DNA of 64,000 bases from Bretschneidera sinensis (GCA_023935145.1 CM043700.1:82001-146000); one strand, 5' to 3'. Positions 10,317 through 22,173 are shown, counted from the stretch's first letter. The notes: generated by a model not told the origin, from the letters alone. Translations and numbers: made by a program.

Positions 10317-11576
10317 CCAAGGTCTAGTTTGCATATTTTGTTTTCCGGCACAACGTTTATTTTTCTTTGTCAGGTACTCAATGCGTGCATCCAATTTAAG
10401 TTTGGGGGCATGGACAAGCAAGCAAGCAACCGAGTCCTCCCTCTCCCAGGTCAGATCTTTCCATGCCACACACACATTGGGGACAATGTGTATTTTAAGT
10501 TTGGGGGTAGTAGGAGATACTAGAAACTATCATACACACACTTGATAACACTTCATTAGTAAGCTAGAACACATAGTCTTGTAATGGGAATTTTCCAAAG
10601 TTTAGTTACCTACCTAAAGGCACCTGAGAATTCATGAGTTTAATCCAAATTTGCACGACCACATTTAACACACATTTGTGTGGGGTATGACATATAATTC
10701 TCTTGTATATGCTTCCATAATCTAACTATAATCGGATAACTTGTTGAAAAGAACACTTTGGCATAAGAAAAATAAAGAAGAAGAAAAAAAATAATATGTT
10801 CATCATGCAAAAAGTGATCAAAAAGCTTCTAATAATCAGTAAAAACTTTTCACTGAGTAACTGGGCCTCTTGCTTCAGTAACCATTGAGTGTTCACGTCA
10901 AAATGTGCAAAGTAAACTTTTAATGATCATAATAAATTTTCCCACTGAGTAACTGGGCATCTTGCCTCAGTAAGCATTGAGTGTTCATGTCAAAAGGTGA
11001 GAAATTCATTAAGAAGCATAAAAAAAAAAACCTGTTAGTTCCGTAGCCTTTTTTACTCGAGTTAGTAAGTCCTTAGGGGTGTCTTTACACCTAATGCCCT
11101 AAAACCATCTGGTTTGGGAGTCATTGGCCAAACACTCGTTACAAGGGTCAACTAGAAAGCTCGATGGAACTCAACATGGCAAAGATCGCATGATAAAAAG
11201 AAAAAAAGAAAAAAAAAAGCAAATATTATGCCATTTTTGTTCTCTTTGATAAGGAATTCGATAAAAGTTTGGGCATCGAAACCCTATACGCTAAAATTAT
11301 GTGGAAGCCCCATCTTATATGTGCTAACTCATCACACACAAATCAAACTTGCGATGCCTTAAGACAACCTTAGGTAAGTAACTTAAAACTTTTGAAAGTT
11401 CTTTTGCAATCCAAAATGTGTTTTTATTCTAAGCTTACTCATGAACGGTTATCATAGTTTTATGTGCAACCCAAATCTTTGAGTATCATGGAAATGAATT
11501 TATCTTTAATTTTTATTCTAACATAGTCTTTAATTTTGTATTGCTAAGGGACTAGCAATATGCAAGTTTGAGGGTG
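10317..11576 (+). other. Element 0 3' untranslated region with polypurine tract
   Basis: No coding potential. It holds PPT-like sites at ~10396 and ~10498 and the LTR-adjacent one at 11564-11576 (AAGTTTGAGGGTG). A ~58-bp repeat occurs twice (10851-10908 and 10942-11000: CTGAGTAACTGGGC…CATTGAGTGTTCA). Next come hairpin-prone segments GGGGTGTCTTTACACCT and AAACCATCTGGTTT at ~11075-11115. The same arrangement recurs in elements A, B and F. Confidence 0.75.
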
Positions 11577-13441
11577 TGATAAGTGCTTAAATAGTCATAT
11601 TTAAGCCCCTTAATTTACATTTGTTAAGTTACTTATTTATCTATTTCTATGGATTTTACTTCATTTTCGTGTTTTATGTGTTTTTCACAGGACTTGGACA
11701 AAAAAAGTAATAATTTGGAGCTTTTATAAGCAAAAAGTCAAGATCTACCATCCAGCAAGGTGCGCTCGAGTGCAACTCCCTTGGGATCGAGTGTACATGA
11801 GAACGAGCGCACACTTGTGCTCGAGTGCATACCGCATACGCTCGAGCGCAATCACTCCAGAGGCGGCAGAGCCAGAATTGGAAAGAAGTCTTCTGACTCT
11901 AAAAAGGAATTAGGGTTTCAAGACACCATGAAGACCCTATAAATAGCCCTGTAAAAGCAAATAACACACATCTTTTGTTCTAGATTCGAAATAGAGAGCT
12001 TAGGAGAAGAATTGACGACTCATCTCCCAAGTCTTCTTCGGTTTTAGTTTTCTGTGTTTATTTAATTATGTCTAGCATGTTTACTTTACTTAGTATGTGT
12101 AACTAAACTCCTATAGGGCTCGATTGAAGCTCTAGTTATGCTTTACCACATATTCATTCATTGATATCTTTGTTATAGCCTTGTTAGAATATTTAACTTG
12201 ATTAATACCTGTTTGTATTTACATTCCTCATATGTATGTGCCTGATCAACGTATGCATGTGGTATGGATAGGTTAGTCGAATCAATTTGGATGATCGAGT
12301 CATGGGTTCGACATTAGTAACAAGGGATATCCACACCGGATTCTCGGGTTAATTAACATGGGAAACCGGGAGCGGACCAAGCCCTAGGTCCCGTGTGGTT
12401 ATCGATCTTCACAGCCCTTATGCTCTCTTAAGGAACAACTCAGTATACACCCATGTTGAATCCCTTAAGAGAGAAAAGAGTTAGAGTATATGCCATGCCT
12501 AACTCATTGCATAGGGAGATCAATAGCCTAAGGTGTGGGCCAAGCCCTTAGGTTGGCAACCATTAGACCTTTTGTTTGAGACTCGAAGTAGAGAGCTAAG
12601 GAGAAGAATTGACGACTCATCTCCCGAGTCTTCTTCGGTTTTAGTTTTCTGTTTTTACTTAATTATGTTTAGCATGTTTACTTTACTTAATATGTGTAAC
12701 TAAACTCTTATAGGGCTCGATTGAACCCCTAGTTATGCTTTACCACACATTTATTCATTGACTATCTTTGCTATAGCCTTGTTAGAATATTTAACTTGAT
12801 TAATACCTGTTTATATTGACATTCCTCATATATATGTGCCTGATCAACGTATGCATGTGGTATGGATAGGATAGTCGAATCAATTTGGATGACCGAGTCC
12901 TGGGTTCAACATTAGTAACAAGGGATATCCACACCGGATTCTCGAGTTAATCAACATAGAAAACCGAGAGCGGACCAAGCCCTAGGTCCCGTGTGGTTGC
13001 CGATCTCCACAGCCCTCATGCTCTCTTAAGGAACAACTCAGTATACACCCATGCTGAATCCCTTAAAGAGAGAAAAGAGTTAGAGTATACACCATGCCTA
13101 ACTCGTTGCATAGGGAGATCAATAGCCTAAGGTGTGGACCAAGCCCTTAGGTTAGCAACCATTAGATATTCATGATAAGACTAGAGCATTGAAACCTTAG
13201 TAAGTGGGAAAGTATAATTAGTTGTGGATATCATAGCCCTATGTTCTCATTATTGCTATTCACTCACTATCAACTGTTATTTCTCTTTTAAACTAAAAGG
13301 AATTAGTTCTAGATAGAAATTCACCAATCCCTGTGGAAATGATCTTGCACTTGCACACTATACTACCACAGACCTTGTGCACTTGCAAGTAAAACAAGTA
13401 CGATTATTTACTTATTTATTTAGGTAGATAAACATCCAACA
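11577..13441 (+). repeat. LTR shared by elements 0 and A, with internal duplication
   Basis: Starts TGATAAGTGCTTAAATAG directly after a purine tract and ends TAAACATCCAACA directly before a tRNA-Asp-type PBS. It is therefore at once the 3' LTR of element 0 and the 5' LTR of element A. It is 1865 bp against 1245 bp for the LTR at 27414 because 11972-12567 and 12568-13166 are tandem copies of one ~597-bp segment. The U3 part carries a CpG-rich palindromic motif cluster at 11761-11850. Confidence 0.85.
11972..13166 (+). repeat. ~597-bp tandem duplication within the LTR
   Basis: Both copies run from CTTTTGTT…GAAGTAGAGAGCT to GCAACCATTAGA. The first (11972-12567) and second (12568-13166) differ by scattered substitutions, so the duplication is not recent. 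The LTR at 27414 has one copy. Confidence 0.85.
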
Positions 13442-13447
13442 AGTTTT

Positions 13448-13464
13448 TGGCGCCGTTGCCGGGG
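13448..13464 (+). promoter_or_regulatory. Primer binding site, tRNA-Asp type (element A)
   Basis: TGGCGCCGTTGCCGGGG is complementary to the 3' end of plant tRNA-Asp(GUC) including CCA. It lies six bases after the LTR end and is typical of Athila-lineage elements. Confidence 0.85.
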
Positions 13465-13713
13465 ATTGTGCTAAATTTCTTTTAGAATTAAATTCTCATT
13501 TAGTTACCATTATTTTATTATGTTTTTATCTTATATTTTTTGTTTTACTAAAAACACTAATCAATTCCTTTTTTTTTGTTTCAAGTACTCCAGGAAGCCT
13601 TCTGTACCACTTGCGATCGAGTGCACTCTATTATACGATCGAGCGCAATTGAGGCAGAGAGTAATCCGAGCAGCAGTAGTTGACTGCTGCTTTCAAGTAG
13701 CTGCCATTGATTC

Positions 13714-15305
13714 ATGCACGGACGACGGTCCAAGAATCCAGCATTTCTTCCCTTTGATCCTGAGCTTGAGAGGTTAATCCGACAATGGTTTAGGGATAAC
13801 CTGAAAGAAGTAGGAGAAGGGAGTGAGGAAGAGACACCACCAATGGCAGAACAAATAGCTGAACAGCAACCACCTGAGCAGAGGCCGATGAAGCAATCCT
13901 TCATCCTGCAGAACCTCGAACAACCTTCGTGCATTGCGTATCAACATGAGGCGGAATGAAACTATTATATATCTCCGCAGATATTCAGTGCACTAACTCA
14001 TTTTAGGGGTACACCTAGTGAGGATCCACATTAGCACCTTCGAGAGTTCTTCGACCTCTGCAAATTCAAGCACATCTGAGGCTTAGACCAAGAAGGAATA
14101 AGGTTAATTCTTTTCCCTTTTTCCTTGAAAGATAATGCTAAATTATGGTATAATTCTTTGCCTGCAGTTTCTATCCACACTTGGGAGGAGTTGGTGAGAA
14201 AATTTCTAACGAAGTTCTTCCCAGCCCAGAAGACAAGGCAAATGAGGAAAGAAATACAATCCTTCCAACAAAAGGATGGAGATCTATTCTTCGAGGCCTG
14301 GGGACACTTCAACAAGCTACTACTTAAGTGGCCACACCACAACCTACCCCAAGACGAATTGGTACAAGCCTTTTATGAAGGTTTGAGTGATTCTAACAAA
14401 AATATTGTTGATTCAGGTTCTGGAGGAGTACTGATGGAAAAGAGCAGCGAAGAGGCGATGGAACTGTTCGAAACCCTAAGCGAACGCACGCAGCAGTTCT
14501 CCTCTCGAGGTAGACACATAACCAAAAGTAAGGGTATGTATGAGGTAATCATGAACGAAGGATCATCTCCTCAAATAGCCGTCATGGAAAGGAAAATTGA
14601 CCTATTAGTGAAAGCCATGACCGCTCAGAACACCTCAACTAACCCATCAGTCGCACCACTATAAGTTTGTGCCATTTGCTCACAGTTTGATCATGATACT
14701 AATACTTGTCCTTTATATTCATCTGCAGATCATGAGCAAGCCAACTTTGTGGGTCCGAACAATTATCCGCCAAAGAACAACCCCTATGCCAACACATACA
14801 ACCCTGGATGGCGGAATCACCCGAACTTCTCATGAAGCAATAACCAAAACAGTCAAGGGCAGCAAAGAAATTTCCAACCAGCAGCCCAAACTGCTCTTGA
14901 ACCCAAGAAGAATGACCTTGATATTCTTATAAGGCAACTAGCAATTTAGCAGCAACAAATCATTACTTCACAAGACCAGTTCATGGTAGAAGAAAGACAG
15001 TTCCGGACCGAACTAAGGCAAACCATAGCAAAACATGAACAAGTCATCCAAAGGTTAGAAGTACAAATGGGACAATTAGCTGAGGAGATGAGTAGCAAAA
15101 AACAAAAGGAGATTTCAGCTCAACACTTTGGGGGACATCAACAACTTAAAGCTGTCACGACCCTCAGAAACAGTAAAGTAATAGGGACCGATGAATCTGC
15201 AATAGCATCAAAGGTAAGGGAGACGGAGAAGGTGAATGCACCACCCTTCCCGCAGAGGTTAGTAAAAAAAAAGAATAAAATAAATTACTTGATATTTTTG
15301 AAACC
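13714..15305 (+). pseudogene. Element A gag
   Basis: The probable start is ATG 13714 (MHGRRSKNPAFLPFDPELE). The capsid-like region contains DQEGIRLILFPFSLKDNAKL, TWEELVRKFLTKFFPAQKT, DLFFEAWGHFNKLL and HHNLPQDELVQAFYEGL, a standard Athila gag pattern. A CX2CX4HX4C zinc knuckle (CAICSQFDHDTNTC, ~14676-14717) lies just after a stop at 14662-14664. A Gln-rich helical tail follows. Stops near 13957, 14032, 14078, 14664, 14835 and 14949, plus a frame change at ~15300, disrupt it. Gag would form the particle and bind RNA. Confidence 0.8.
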
Positions 15306-15930
15306 TTGCGAAAAGTTGAAATAAACATTCCTTTGTTAGATGCAATTCAACAGATCCCAGCTTATGCTAAATTTCTAAAGGAATGTTGCACTCATAAAAG
15401 AAAGTTTCAAGAACATGAAACTGTAGCTTTAACTGAAGAAGTAAGTGCTGTGCTATTAAGAAAACTCCCACCTAAACTAAAAGATCCGAGTAGTTTTACT
15501 ATTCCCTGTAGGATAGGTGATCAGTTATTTGAGCGAGCATTACTAGATTTGGGGGCGGGTGTGAATTTGCTACCATATACAGTATTTGAAACCCTAGGAT
15601 TGGGGGAGCTACAACCTATTTCCATTACCAATTGGCAGATAGAAGTATAAAAAGACCTAGGGGTATTCTTGAGGATGTTCTAGTAAAAGTAGGAGAATTC
15701 ATTCTACTCGCAGATTTCATAGTGTTAGATATGGAAGAATTCCCTATGCCATTACCCTTGCCCATCATTTTAGGAAGACCCTTCATAAGAACGGTTGATA
15801 TAAAAATTTGTGTGAAAAAGGGTATAGTAAGTATGAAGGTAAATAGGGAGAAAATAGAATTCAAAATATTTGATGCATTAAGATTACCTCAAGATGATAT
15901 GGACTGCTTTAATGTATGCATGATACATAA
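15306..15930 (+). pseudogene. Element A aspartic protease
   Basis: Two frames cover the domain. The first has LLDLGAGVNLLPYTVF (~15542), frameshifting at ~15630. The second continues with ADRSIKRPRGILEDV, DMEEFPMPLPLPIILGRPF and ending in MDCFNVCMI. The catalytic Asp is retained. Compared with 6663-7346, a short deletion at SIT…NWQ explains the frameshift. Confidence 0.8.
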
Positions 15931-17170
15931 TTTTGTTGAGCAAGTTTTTCAGGTCCAGCATGTTGATCCCTTAGAGACTACTCTTACTTATAGCCTTACA
16001 ATTGTGGATATTGAGCAAGAACTGGAAGATATCATTAATCGCATCATGAAAACTGTGCACCTTCTTGAGGCTTCCCCAAAGCATTTAAGTAAGTATGCTC
16101 CCCCATTTGAAACTCTCATGCCTACTAATACCACTCTTTTTCCTTCTATTATCCAGGCACCTATTTTGGAATTAAAGCAGCTGCCAGAACATCTAACTTA
16201 TGCCTATTTGGGAGAGAAGAAAACATTACCGGTAATTGTGGCTGCTAATTTGAGTATTGGAGAAGAAGACAAATTATTAAGAGTTTTAAGGGAGCATAGA
16301 TCCGCCATTGGATGGACCATTGCTGACATTAAGGGAATAAGTCCGTCCAAATGCATGCATAATATATACCTTGAGGATGAAGCAAGGCCCACGCGAGACA
16401 CTCAAAGAAGACTTAACCTGCACATGAAATAGGTAGTAAAGGCTGAGATATTGAAACTCTTAGATGTTAGCATCATCTACCCTATTTCTAACAGTAAGTA
16501 GGTAAGCCCGGTTCAAGTTGTTCCTAAAAAGAGTGGGATCATAGTAATGAAAAATGAAAATGAAGAGCTCATACCCACAAGAAAAACAACCGGTTGGAGA
16601 GTATATATTGACTATCGAAAACTAAACAAGGTTACTCAACAAGATCACTTCCCTTTGCCATTTATTGATCAAATGTTAGAAAGACTAGCTGGCCACAGTT
16701 ATTATTGTTTCTTGGATGGGTACAATGGATACAACCAGATTGTCATAGCACCCAAAGATCAAGAAAAGACTACCTTCACTTGCCCTTTCGGTACATTCGC
16801 TTATCGGAGGATGCTATTTGGATTATGCAATGCACCAACCACTTTTCAAAAATGTATGATGAGCATATTTTTCGATATGGTGGAGAAATACATTGAGGTA
16901 TTCATGGACGACTTCAGTGTCTTTGGGTCCAATTTTGATGAATGCCTAAATCATTTAGAGAGCATCCTAAAGAGATGTGAAGAAAGTAACTTGGTGCTAA
17001 ATTGGGAGAAATGTCACTTCATGGTTCAACAAGGCATTGTGTAGGGTCACTCCATCTCCAACAGAGGTATTGAGGTAGACAAGGCCAAAATCGACATTAT
17101 TTCAAAGCTACCTCTCCCTCTCACAATCAAGGGTGTCAGAAGTTTTCTCGGATATACCGGCTTTTAGAGA
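15931..17170 (+). pseudogene. Element A linker and reverse transcriptase
   Basis: The linker (PPFETLMPTNTTLFP…) leads into RT: IGWTIADIKGISPSKC, then WRVYIDYRKLNKVTQ (~16590), YYCFLDGYNGYNQI, YRRMLFGLCNAPTTFQKCM and EVFMDDFSVFG (~16899). The F-M-D-D active site is intact here, unlike in element 0. Stops at ~16432, ~16500, ~17044 and ~17167 inactivate it. Confidence 0.85.
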
Positions 17171-17851
17171 CGATTCATCAAGGATTTCTCCAAGATTTCA
17201 AGACTTTTGTGTGCATTATTAGCTAAAGATACCAAATTCGAGTGGACGGATAACTGTGTGACAGCTTTCAACACACTGAAGGACGTTCTAACCTCCGCCT
17301 CAATAATGATGGCACCAAATTGGAGTCTACCATTCGAATTGATGTGTGATGCTAGTGATTTCACCTTGGGAGCTGTCCTTGGTCAAAGAATCAATAAGGT
17401 ACCTCATGCTATTTACTATGCTTCTAGAACTTTAAATGATGCTCAGCTTAACTACTCTACTACTGAGAAAGAACTGTTAGTTATTATCTTTACTCTAGAG
17501 AAGTTTAGATCATATCTGAATGGTTTTAAAGTTATTGTTTTTACTGACCATGCTGCTTTGAGATATCTATTTTCTAAAAAAGATGCAAAACCTAGGTTGA
17601 TCAGATGGGTGCTCCTATTGCAAGAATTCTATTTGGAAATCAAAGACAAAAAGGGTAGTGAGAATGTGGTTGCAGATCACTTATCGAGACTACCTAATGA
17701 GAACGACACAAATGAATTTCCTTTAAATGAAAACTTCCCTGATGAGCAATTATTCGCACTAGAGGTAAAACTCCCCTGGTATGCTGATATTGTCAATTAT
17801 CTAATTGCTAAAGTTTTTTCCCCAGGTATGACAACACAAGGAAAGAAATGA
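17171..17851 (+). pseudogene. Element A RNase H domain
   Basis: A long open frame (17207-17851) contains [46 protein letters not shown] and [11 protein letters not shown]: the Asp-Glu-Asp-Asp positions expected for retroelement RNase H. It runs into the RH-INT linker and ends at a TGA replacing a codon after TTQGKK. Confidence 0.8.
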
Positions 17852-18095
17852 TTAATGTCAATGTCTCAACATTACCATTGGGATGATCCCTACCTTTTCA
17901 AATTCTGTCCCGATCAGATCATACGACAGTGTGTCTCGGAAGAGAAGAATTTGAGCTTATTACAACACTGCCACCACTTTGCTTGTGGAGGACATTTTTT
18001 AGCCAAGAAAACAGCACTTAAGGTACTACAATCCGGTTTTTATTGGCCTAATCTATTTAAAGACGCCTTCACATTCTGCAGCTCATGTGATAGAT
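17852..18095 (+). pseudogene. Element A integrase, part 1 (zinc-binding domain), split by element B
   Basis: Contains HYHWDDPYLFKFCPDQI, the HH part (HCHHFACGGHF) and the CC part CSSCDR, followed immediately by element B. The last five bases (TAGAT, 18091-18095) are the target site, repeated at 24937-24941 where the integrase resumes in the same codon register. Confidence 0.85.
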
Positions 18096-19398
18096 TGATA
18101 GGTGCATAAATATTCATATTTAAGCCCCCATATTTACACTTGTTAGGTCCTTAGTTATGTTAATTTAGTTCATTTTACTTCATTTGTGTGTTTCACATGT
18201 GTTTTATAGGTCTTGGAGAAAAAGAAGTAGTTTTGGCACTTAAAGGAAGAAGCCTGGAATTCGTTGAGCAGCCCCTGGACAAACTGCGATCGAGCGCACA
18301 TTGTGATCGTGCGCACACAAGAAGGATCGAGCGCACCCTGCGATCGAGCGCAAGACGCGTGCGATCGAGTGCACTTGTACTGGCGTGAACAATAAACTGC
18401 AGAACCTTATTTTGGAAAAAAGAGAGTTTTGTAATTTAGGAAAGTTTAGGAACTCATGAGCCTTCTAGGACTTCTCAAGCCCTATAAATACACCTGTAAA
18501 GCACACACAACAGATCACAACTTAGAGAGCACTTCTCTTATCTTTTACTTGGAGTTGTAAGCTTTAGGAGAGAATTGACGCCTCTTCTCTCAGGTTTATT
18601 CTTCTCTTTATGTTTAGTTTATATATGATGTTTATTTTAGACAGCATGTGTAACTAACTTTCTTATAAGGCTCGATTGAAGCCCTAGTTATGCTTTCTCA
18701 TATATTTATTCATTGATAAATCTTTGCCAATAGCCTTTATTATGTTGCTTAACTTGATTAATGCTTGTGCTTATTTAAATTCCTCATATATATGTGTATG
18801 GCCAGCGTATGCATGTGGTATGGATTGGTTAGTTAGATCAATTTGGATGACTGAGTCCTGGGTCTAACATTAGTAACAAAAGATATCCACACCGAATTCT
18901 TGGATTAATCAATATGGGAAACCGGGAGTAGATATCATGCCCTAGGTCTCATGTGGTTGTCCATAGTACTTATGTTTTCTTAAGGAAAAACTCAAGCAGA
19001 TACCATGCTGAATCCTTTAAAGAAGAAAAAAGTTAGAGTAGATACCATGCCTAACTCGTTGCTTAGGGAAATCAATAGCTTAAGGAGTAGATACCATGCC
19101 CTTAGGTTGGCAACTAGTAGGTATACATGATAAGGCTAGTACACTGATACATTATACAATTGGGAAAGTATGACCAGTGGTGGATATCAAAGCCCTATGT
19201 CTTTATTATTATCAAATCACATACAACAGTTATTTATTTCTTTTTACTTAAAGAAACTAATTATAAAACCGAACTTTACCAATTCCTGTGGAGATGATCT
19301 TGCTTTCGCACACTATACTACACTGTTGACCTTGTGCACTTGCAAGTAAAACTAGTACGATTATCTACTTATTAATTTAGGTATATAATCGTCCAACA
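18096..19398 (+). repeat. Element B 5' LTR
   Basis: TGATAGGTGCATAAATATTC to AATCGTCCAACA. A cluster of GCGATCGAGCGCA-type motifs lies at 18285-18374. A TATA-like CCTATAAATACACC lies near 18480. Four reiterations of AGTAGATACCATG-like sequence start at 18926, 18994, 19036 and 19085. Confidence 0.9.
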
Positions 19399-19404
19399 AG
19401 TTTT

Positions 19405-19421
19405 TGGGGCCGTTGCCGGGG
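19405..19421 (+). promoter_or_regulatory. Primer binding site of element B, one mismatch
   Basis: TGGGGCCGTTGCCGGGG differs from element A's TGGCGCCGTTGCCGGGG at one base, again matching tRNA-Asp. Confidence 0.8.
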
Positions 19422-19674
19422 ATTGCACTAAATTTCATTTTAGGATTACTTTCGTTTAGTTTAATCATCGTTTTTATTTTATTTACCATCTTTATTTCTA
19501 CTTTTCATCAAACCCTAATCGATTTTTTTTGTTTCAGGTACACCAAACCCTAATCATTGGTTCTATAATATTTGCGATCGATCGCAACCTTCTGTGCGAT
19601 CGAGCACAAATAGGACAGAGAGTTACTCGAGCAGCTAAGTTGAACTGCTGCACTGAAGCTGTTTTACTTGATTC

Positions 19675-21213
19675 ATGCACGGAATCCGATCCCGACATCC
19701 AACAGTCTCTCCCCTTAATCCCGAGCTTGAGTGAACTATCTGACAAAATCTTAGAAACAACTTTGAGGAGGAAGAAGATGAATTCAAGGAAGAAGCACCA
19801 ATGGCGGAACAGCTAGAAATCCAGCAACCACCTGCACAAAGACCGATGAAGCAATCCTTCATCCCAAAGAGCCTCAACCATCCTTCATGCATTGCATATT
19901 AACCTGAAGTAGAGGGCAACTATTACATATCTTAGCAGATACTCAATGCTTTAACTCACTTTAGGGGTACACTGGCAGAGGATCCACACTTGCACCTTCG
20001 GGAATTCTTTGATCTCTGCAAATTCCAGCACATCCAGGGCCTAGACCAAGAAGGAATAAGGTTAATTCTATTTGCCTTTTCTTTAAAAGAAAATGCTAAG
20101 CTATGGTACAATTCTTTGCCTGCAGTTTTAATCCACACTTGGGAGGAGTAGGCTGGAAAATTCCTAAGGAAGTTCTTCCCAGCCCAAAAGACGAGGAAAA
20201 TGAGGAAAGAGATCCAATCCTTCCAACAAAGGGATAGAGATCTGTTCTTTGAGGCATGGGGACACTTCAATGAGCTACTACTCAAATGTCCACACCACAA
20301 CCTACCTCAAGATGAGCTGGTACTAGCCTTTTATGAAGGTCTCAATGACGTGAATAAAGGTATTGTTGATTCTGGCTGTGGAGGTGTGCTGATGGAGAAG
20401 AGCAGTGAAGAAGCCATGGAGCTGTTTGAGGCATTGAGTGAGCATACCCAACAATTCTCTTCTAGAGGTAGACAAAGAGTCAAGAGCAAAGGTATATATG
20501 AGGTTACTCTGAATGGTGGACCTTCTGCCCAAATAGCTGCTTTGGAGAGGAAGCTAGATATGAGGCTAGATATGATTGTAAAAGCTATGTCTACTCAAAA
20601 CATCTCTCCTCGACCACAAGCTACACAAAGCCAGGTATGTGCTTTATGTTCTCAATTTGATCACACTACTGAGACCTACCATTTGTATTCATATACAGAT
20701 CCCAAGCAAGCAAACTATTTGGGACCGAACAATGCATATACAAATACATACAACCTTGGATGGCGAGATCACCCCAACCTCTCATGGAGCAACAATCAAA
20801 ACACCTTGAACCTTCAAGGGCAACAAATAAACTTCCATAAAGCAGCCCAACCAGTTCCAGAACCCAAGAAAGATGGTCTATAAAGTCTTGTAAAGCAATT
20901 AGCCACTCAACAACAGCAACTAATGACAACATTGATGACTTCATTAGATCACTAAAAACAAACCACTCAAAGGCTAGAAGAACAAATGGGGCAATTGGCT
21001 AAGGAGTTAAGTGAAAGAAAGCAAGGTGAACTTCCTGCACGAACACTACCAAATCCAAGAAGACATCAGCAGCTGAAAGCTGTTACAACTCTCCGAAATG
21101 GTAAGATCATAAGAGTTAATGAGCCAGCTTAAGCATCTCAAGCTAAGCCATCCATATCCAAGGTAAGTGAAGTAGAGAAGTGGAATGCACCACCCTTCCT
21201 TCAAAGGTTAGTA
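19675..21213 (+). pseudogene. Element B gag
   Basis: Starts at ATG 19675 (MHGIRSRHPTV), equivalent to element A's gag start. It keeps one frame through to protease, broken only by nonsense codons (e.g. near 19737, 19900, 20148, 20881, 20953 and 21130). Capsid motifs DQEGIRLILFAFSLKENAKL, DLFFEAWGHFNELL and HHNLPQDELV are clear; the longest open part is 20200-20883. The zinc knuckle is damaged: CALCSQFDHTTETY has Tyr in place of the last Cys. Confidence 0.85.
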
Positions 21214-22173
21214 ATGCCAAAGAAAGATAAATTGCTTGATATTTTTGAAACTTTAAGAAAAGTAGAAATTAACATTCCCTTATTAGATGCAATTAAACAA
21301 ATTCCTGCTTATGCTAAATTTTTAAAAGATTGTTGCAATAATAAAAGAAAGTTTCAAGAACATAAAACAGTGGCTCTAACTGAAGAGATAAGTACGGTAA
21401 TATTAAGAAAACTACCACAAAAACTAAAAGATCCAGGTAGTTTTACTATTCCCTGTAGGATAGGTGATCAGTTGTTTGAGCGAGCATTACTAGATTTAGG
21501 AGCAAGTGTCAATTTGCTACCATACACAGTAGTTGAAAAACTAGGTTTGGGGGAGCTTCAACCAACCTCCATCACTTTACAATTGGCAGATAGAAGCGTT
21601 AAAATACTTAGAGGTATACTTGAAGATGTCCTAGTCAAAGTAGGTGAGTTTATTTTGCCTGCTGACTTCATTGTATTAGATATGGAAGAATGCCCTATGC
21701 TATTACCCCTGCCCATCATCTTAGGAAGACCTTTTATGAGAACTGTTGATACAATAATTAATGTGAAAAAGGGTATTGTGAGTATGATGGTAAATGGAGA
21801 GACAATAGAATTTAAGATATTTGATGCAATGAAGTTACCCCAAGATGATAATGATGATGAATGTTTTAATGAATGTATGATGCAAAGTGCTGTCAAGCAA
21901 GTTTTTCAGGTCCATCACACTGATCCATTGGAGGCCACCCTCACCCATAGCTTCAAAAGATCGGATATTGAGCCTGCATCAGAAACTATCCCTGATGACA
22001 TCTTGGAAGCTATGCACCTCCCTAAGGTCGATCCTATGCATCCAAGACCGGGTGATAAGAAGAAATCACATTTGAATACACTGAAAGGATTGAGTCATGA
22101 TGAATGTGCAACACCACCAAGAGCACTTGAGCCACATGAAGTGAACTTTAAGTACTCCCTGCCAAAAGACTAA
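21214..22173 (+). pseudogene. Element B aspartic protease with C-terminal extension
   Basis: An open frame of 319 codons, in phase with gag. The retropepsin site is LLDLGASVNLLPYTV (~21489) and the second half LLPLPIILGRPFMRTVDT. After ECFNECMM the sequence departs from element A and continues ~85 residues (…HLPKVDPMHPRPGDKKK…NFKYSLPKD) to a stop, 20 bp before the 3' untranslated region. There is no trace of RT. This is the longest undamaged retroelement frame near here, but the upstream gag stops make it a relic. Confidence 0.8.

Larger units (their letters stand above)
6164..11576 (+). mobile_element. Element 0: 5'-truncated Athila-like Ty3/gypsy internal region
   Basis: Gag C-terminus, protease, RT, RNase H, integrase and a long 3' untranslated block lie in the order gag-PR-RT-RH-INT, followed by the LTR at 11577. 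The element begins inside gag; its 5' LTR and gag N-terminus are absent. RT and protease wording (DLGAGVNLLP, YYCFLDGYSGYNQI) and the tRNA-Asp-type PBS of its sister element A place it in the Athila/Tat branch, Athila-like. Stops and a frameshift break all domains. Confidence 0.85.
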
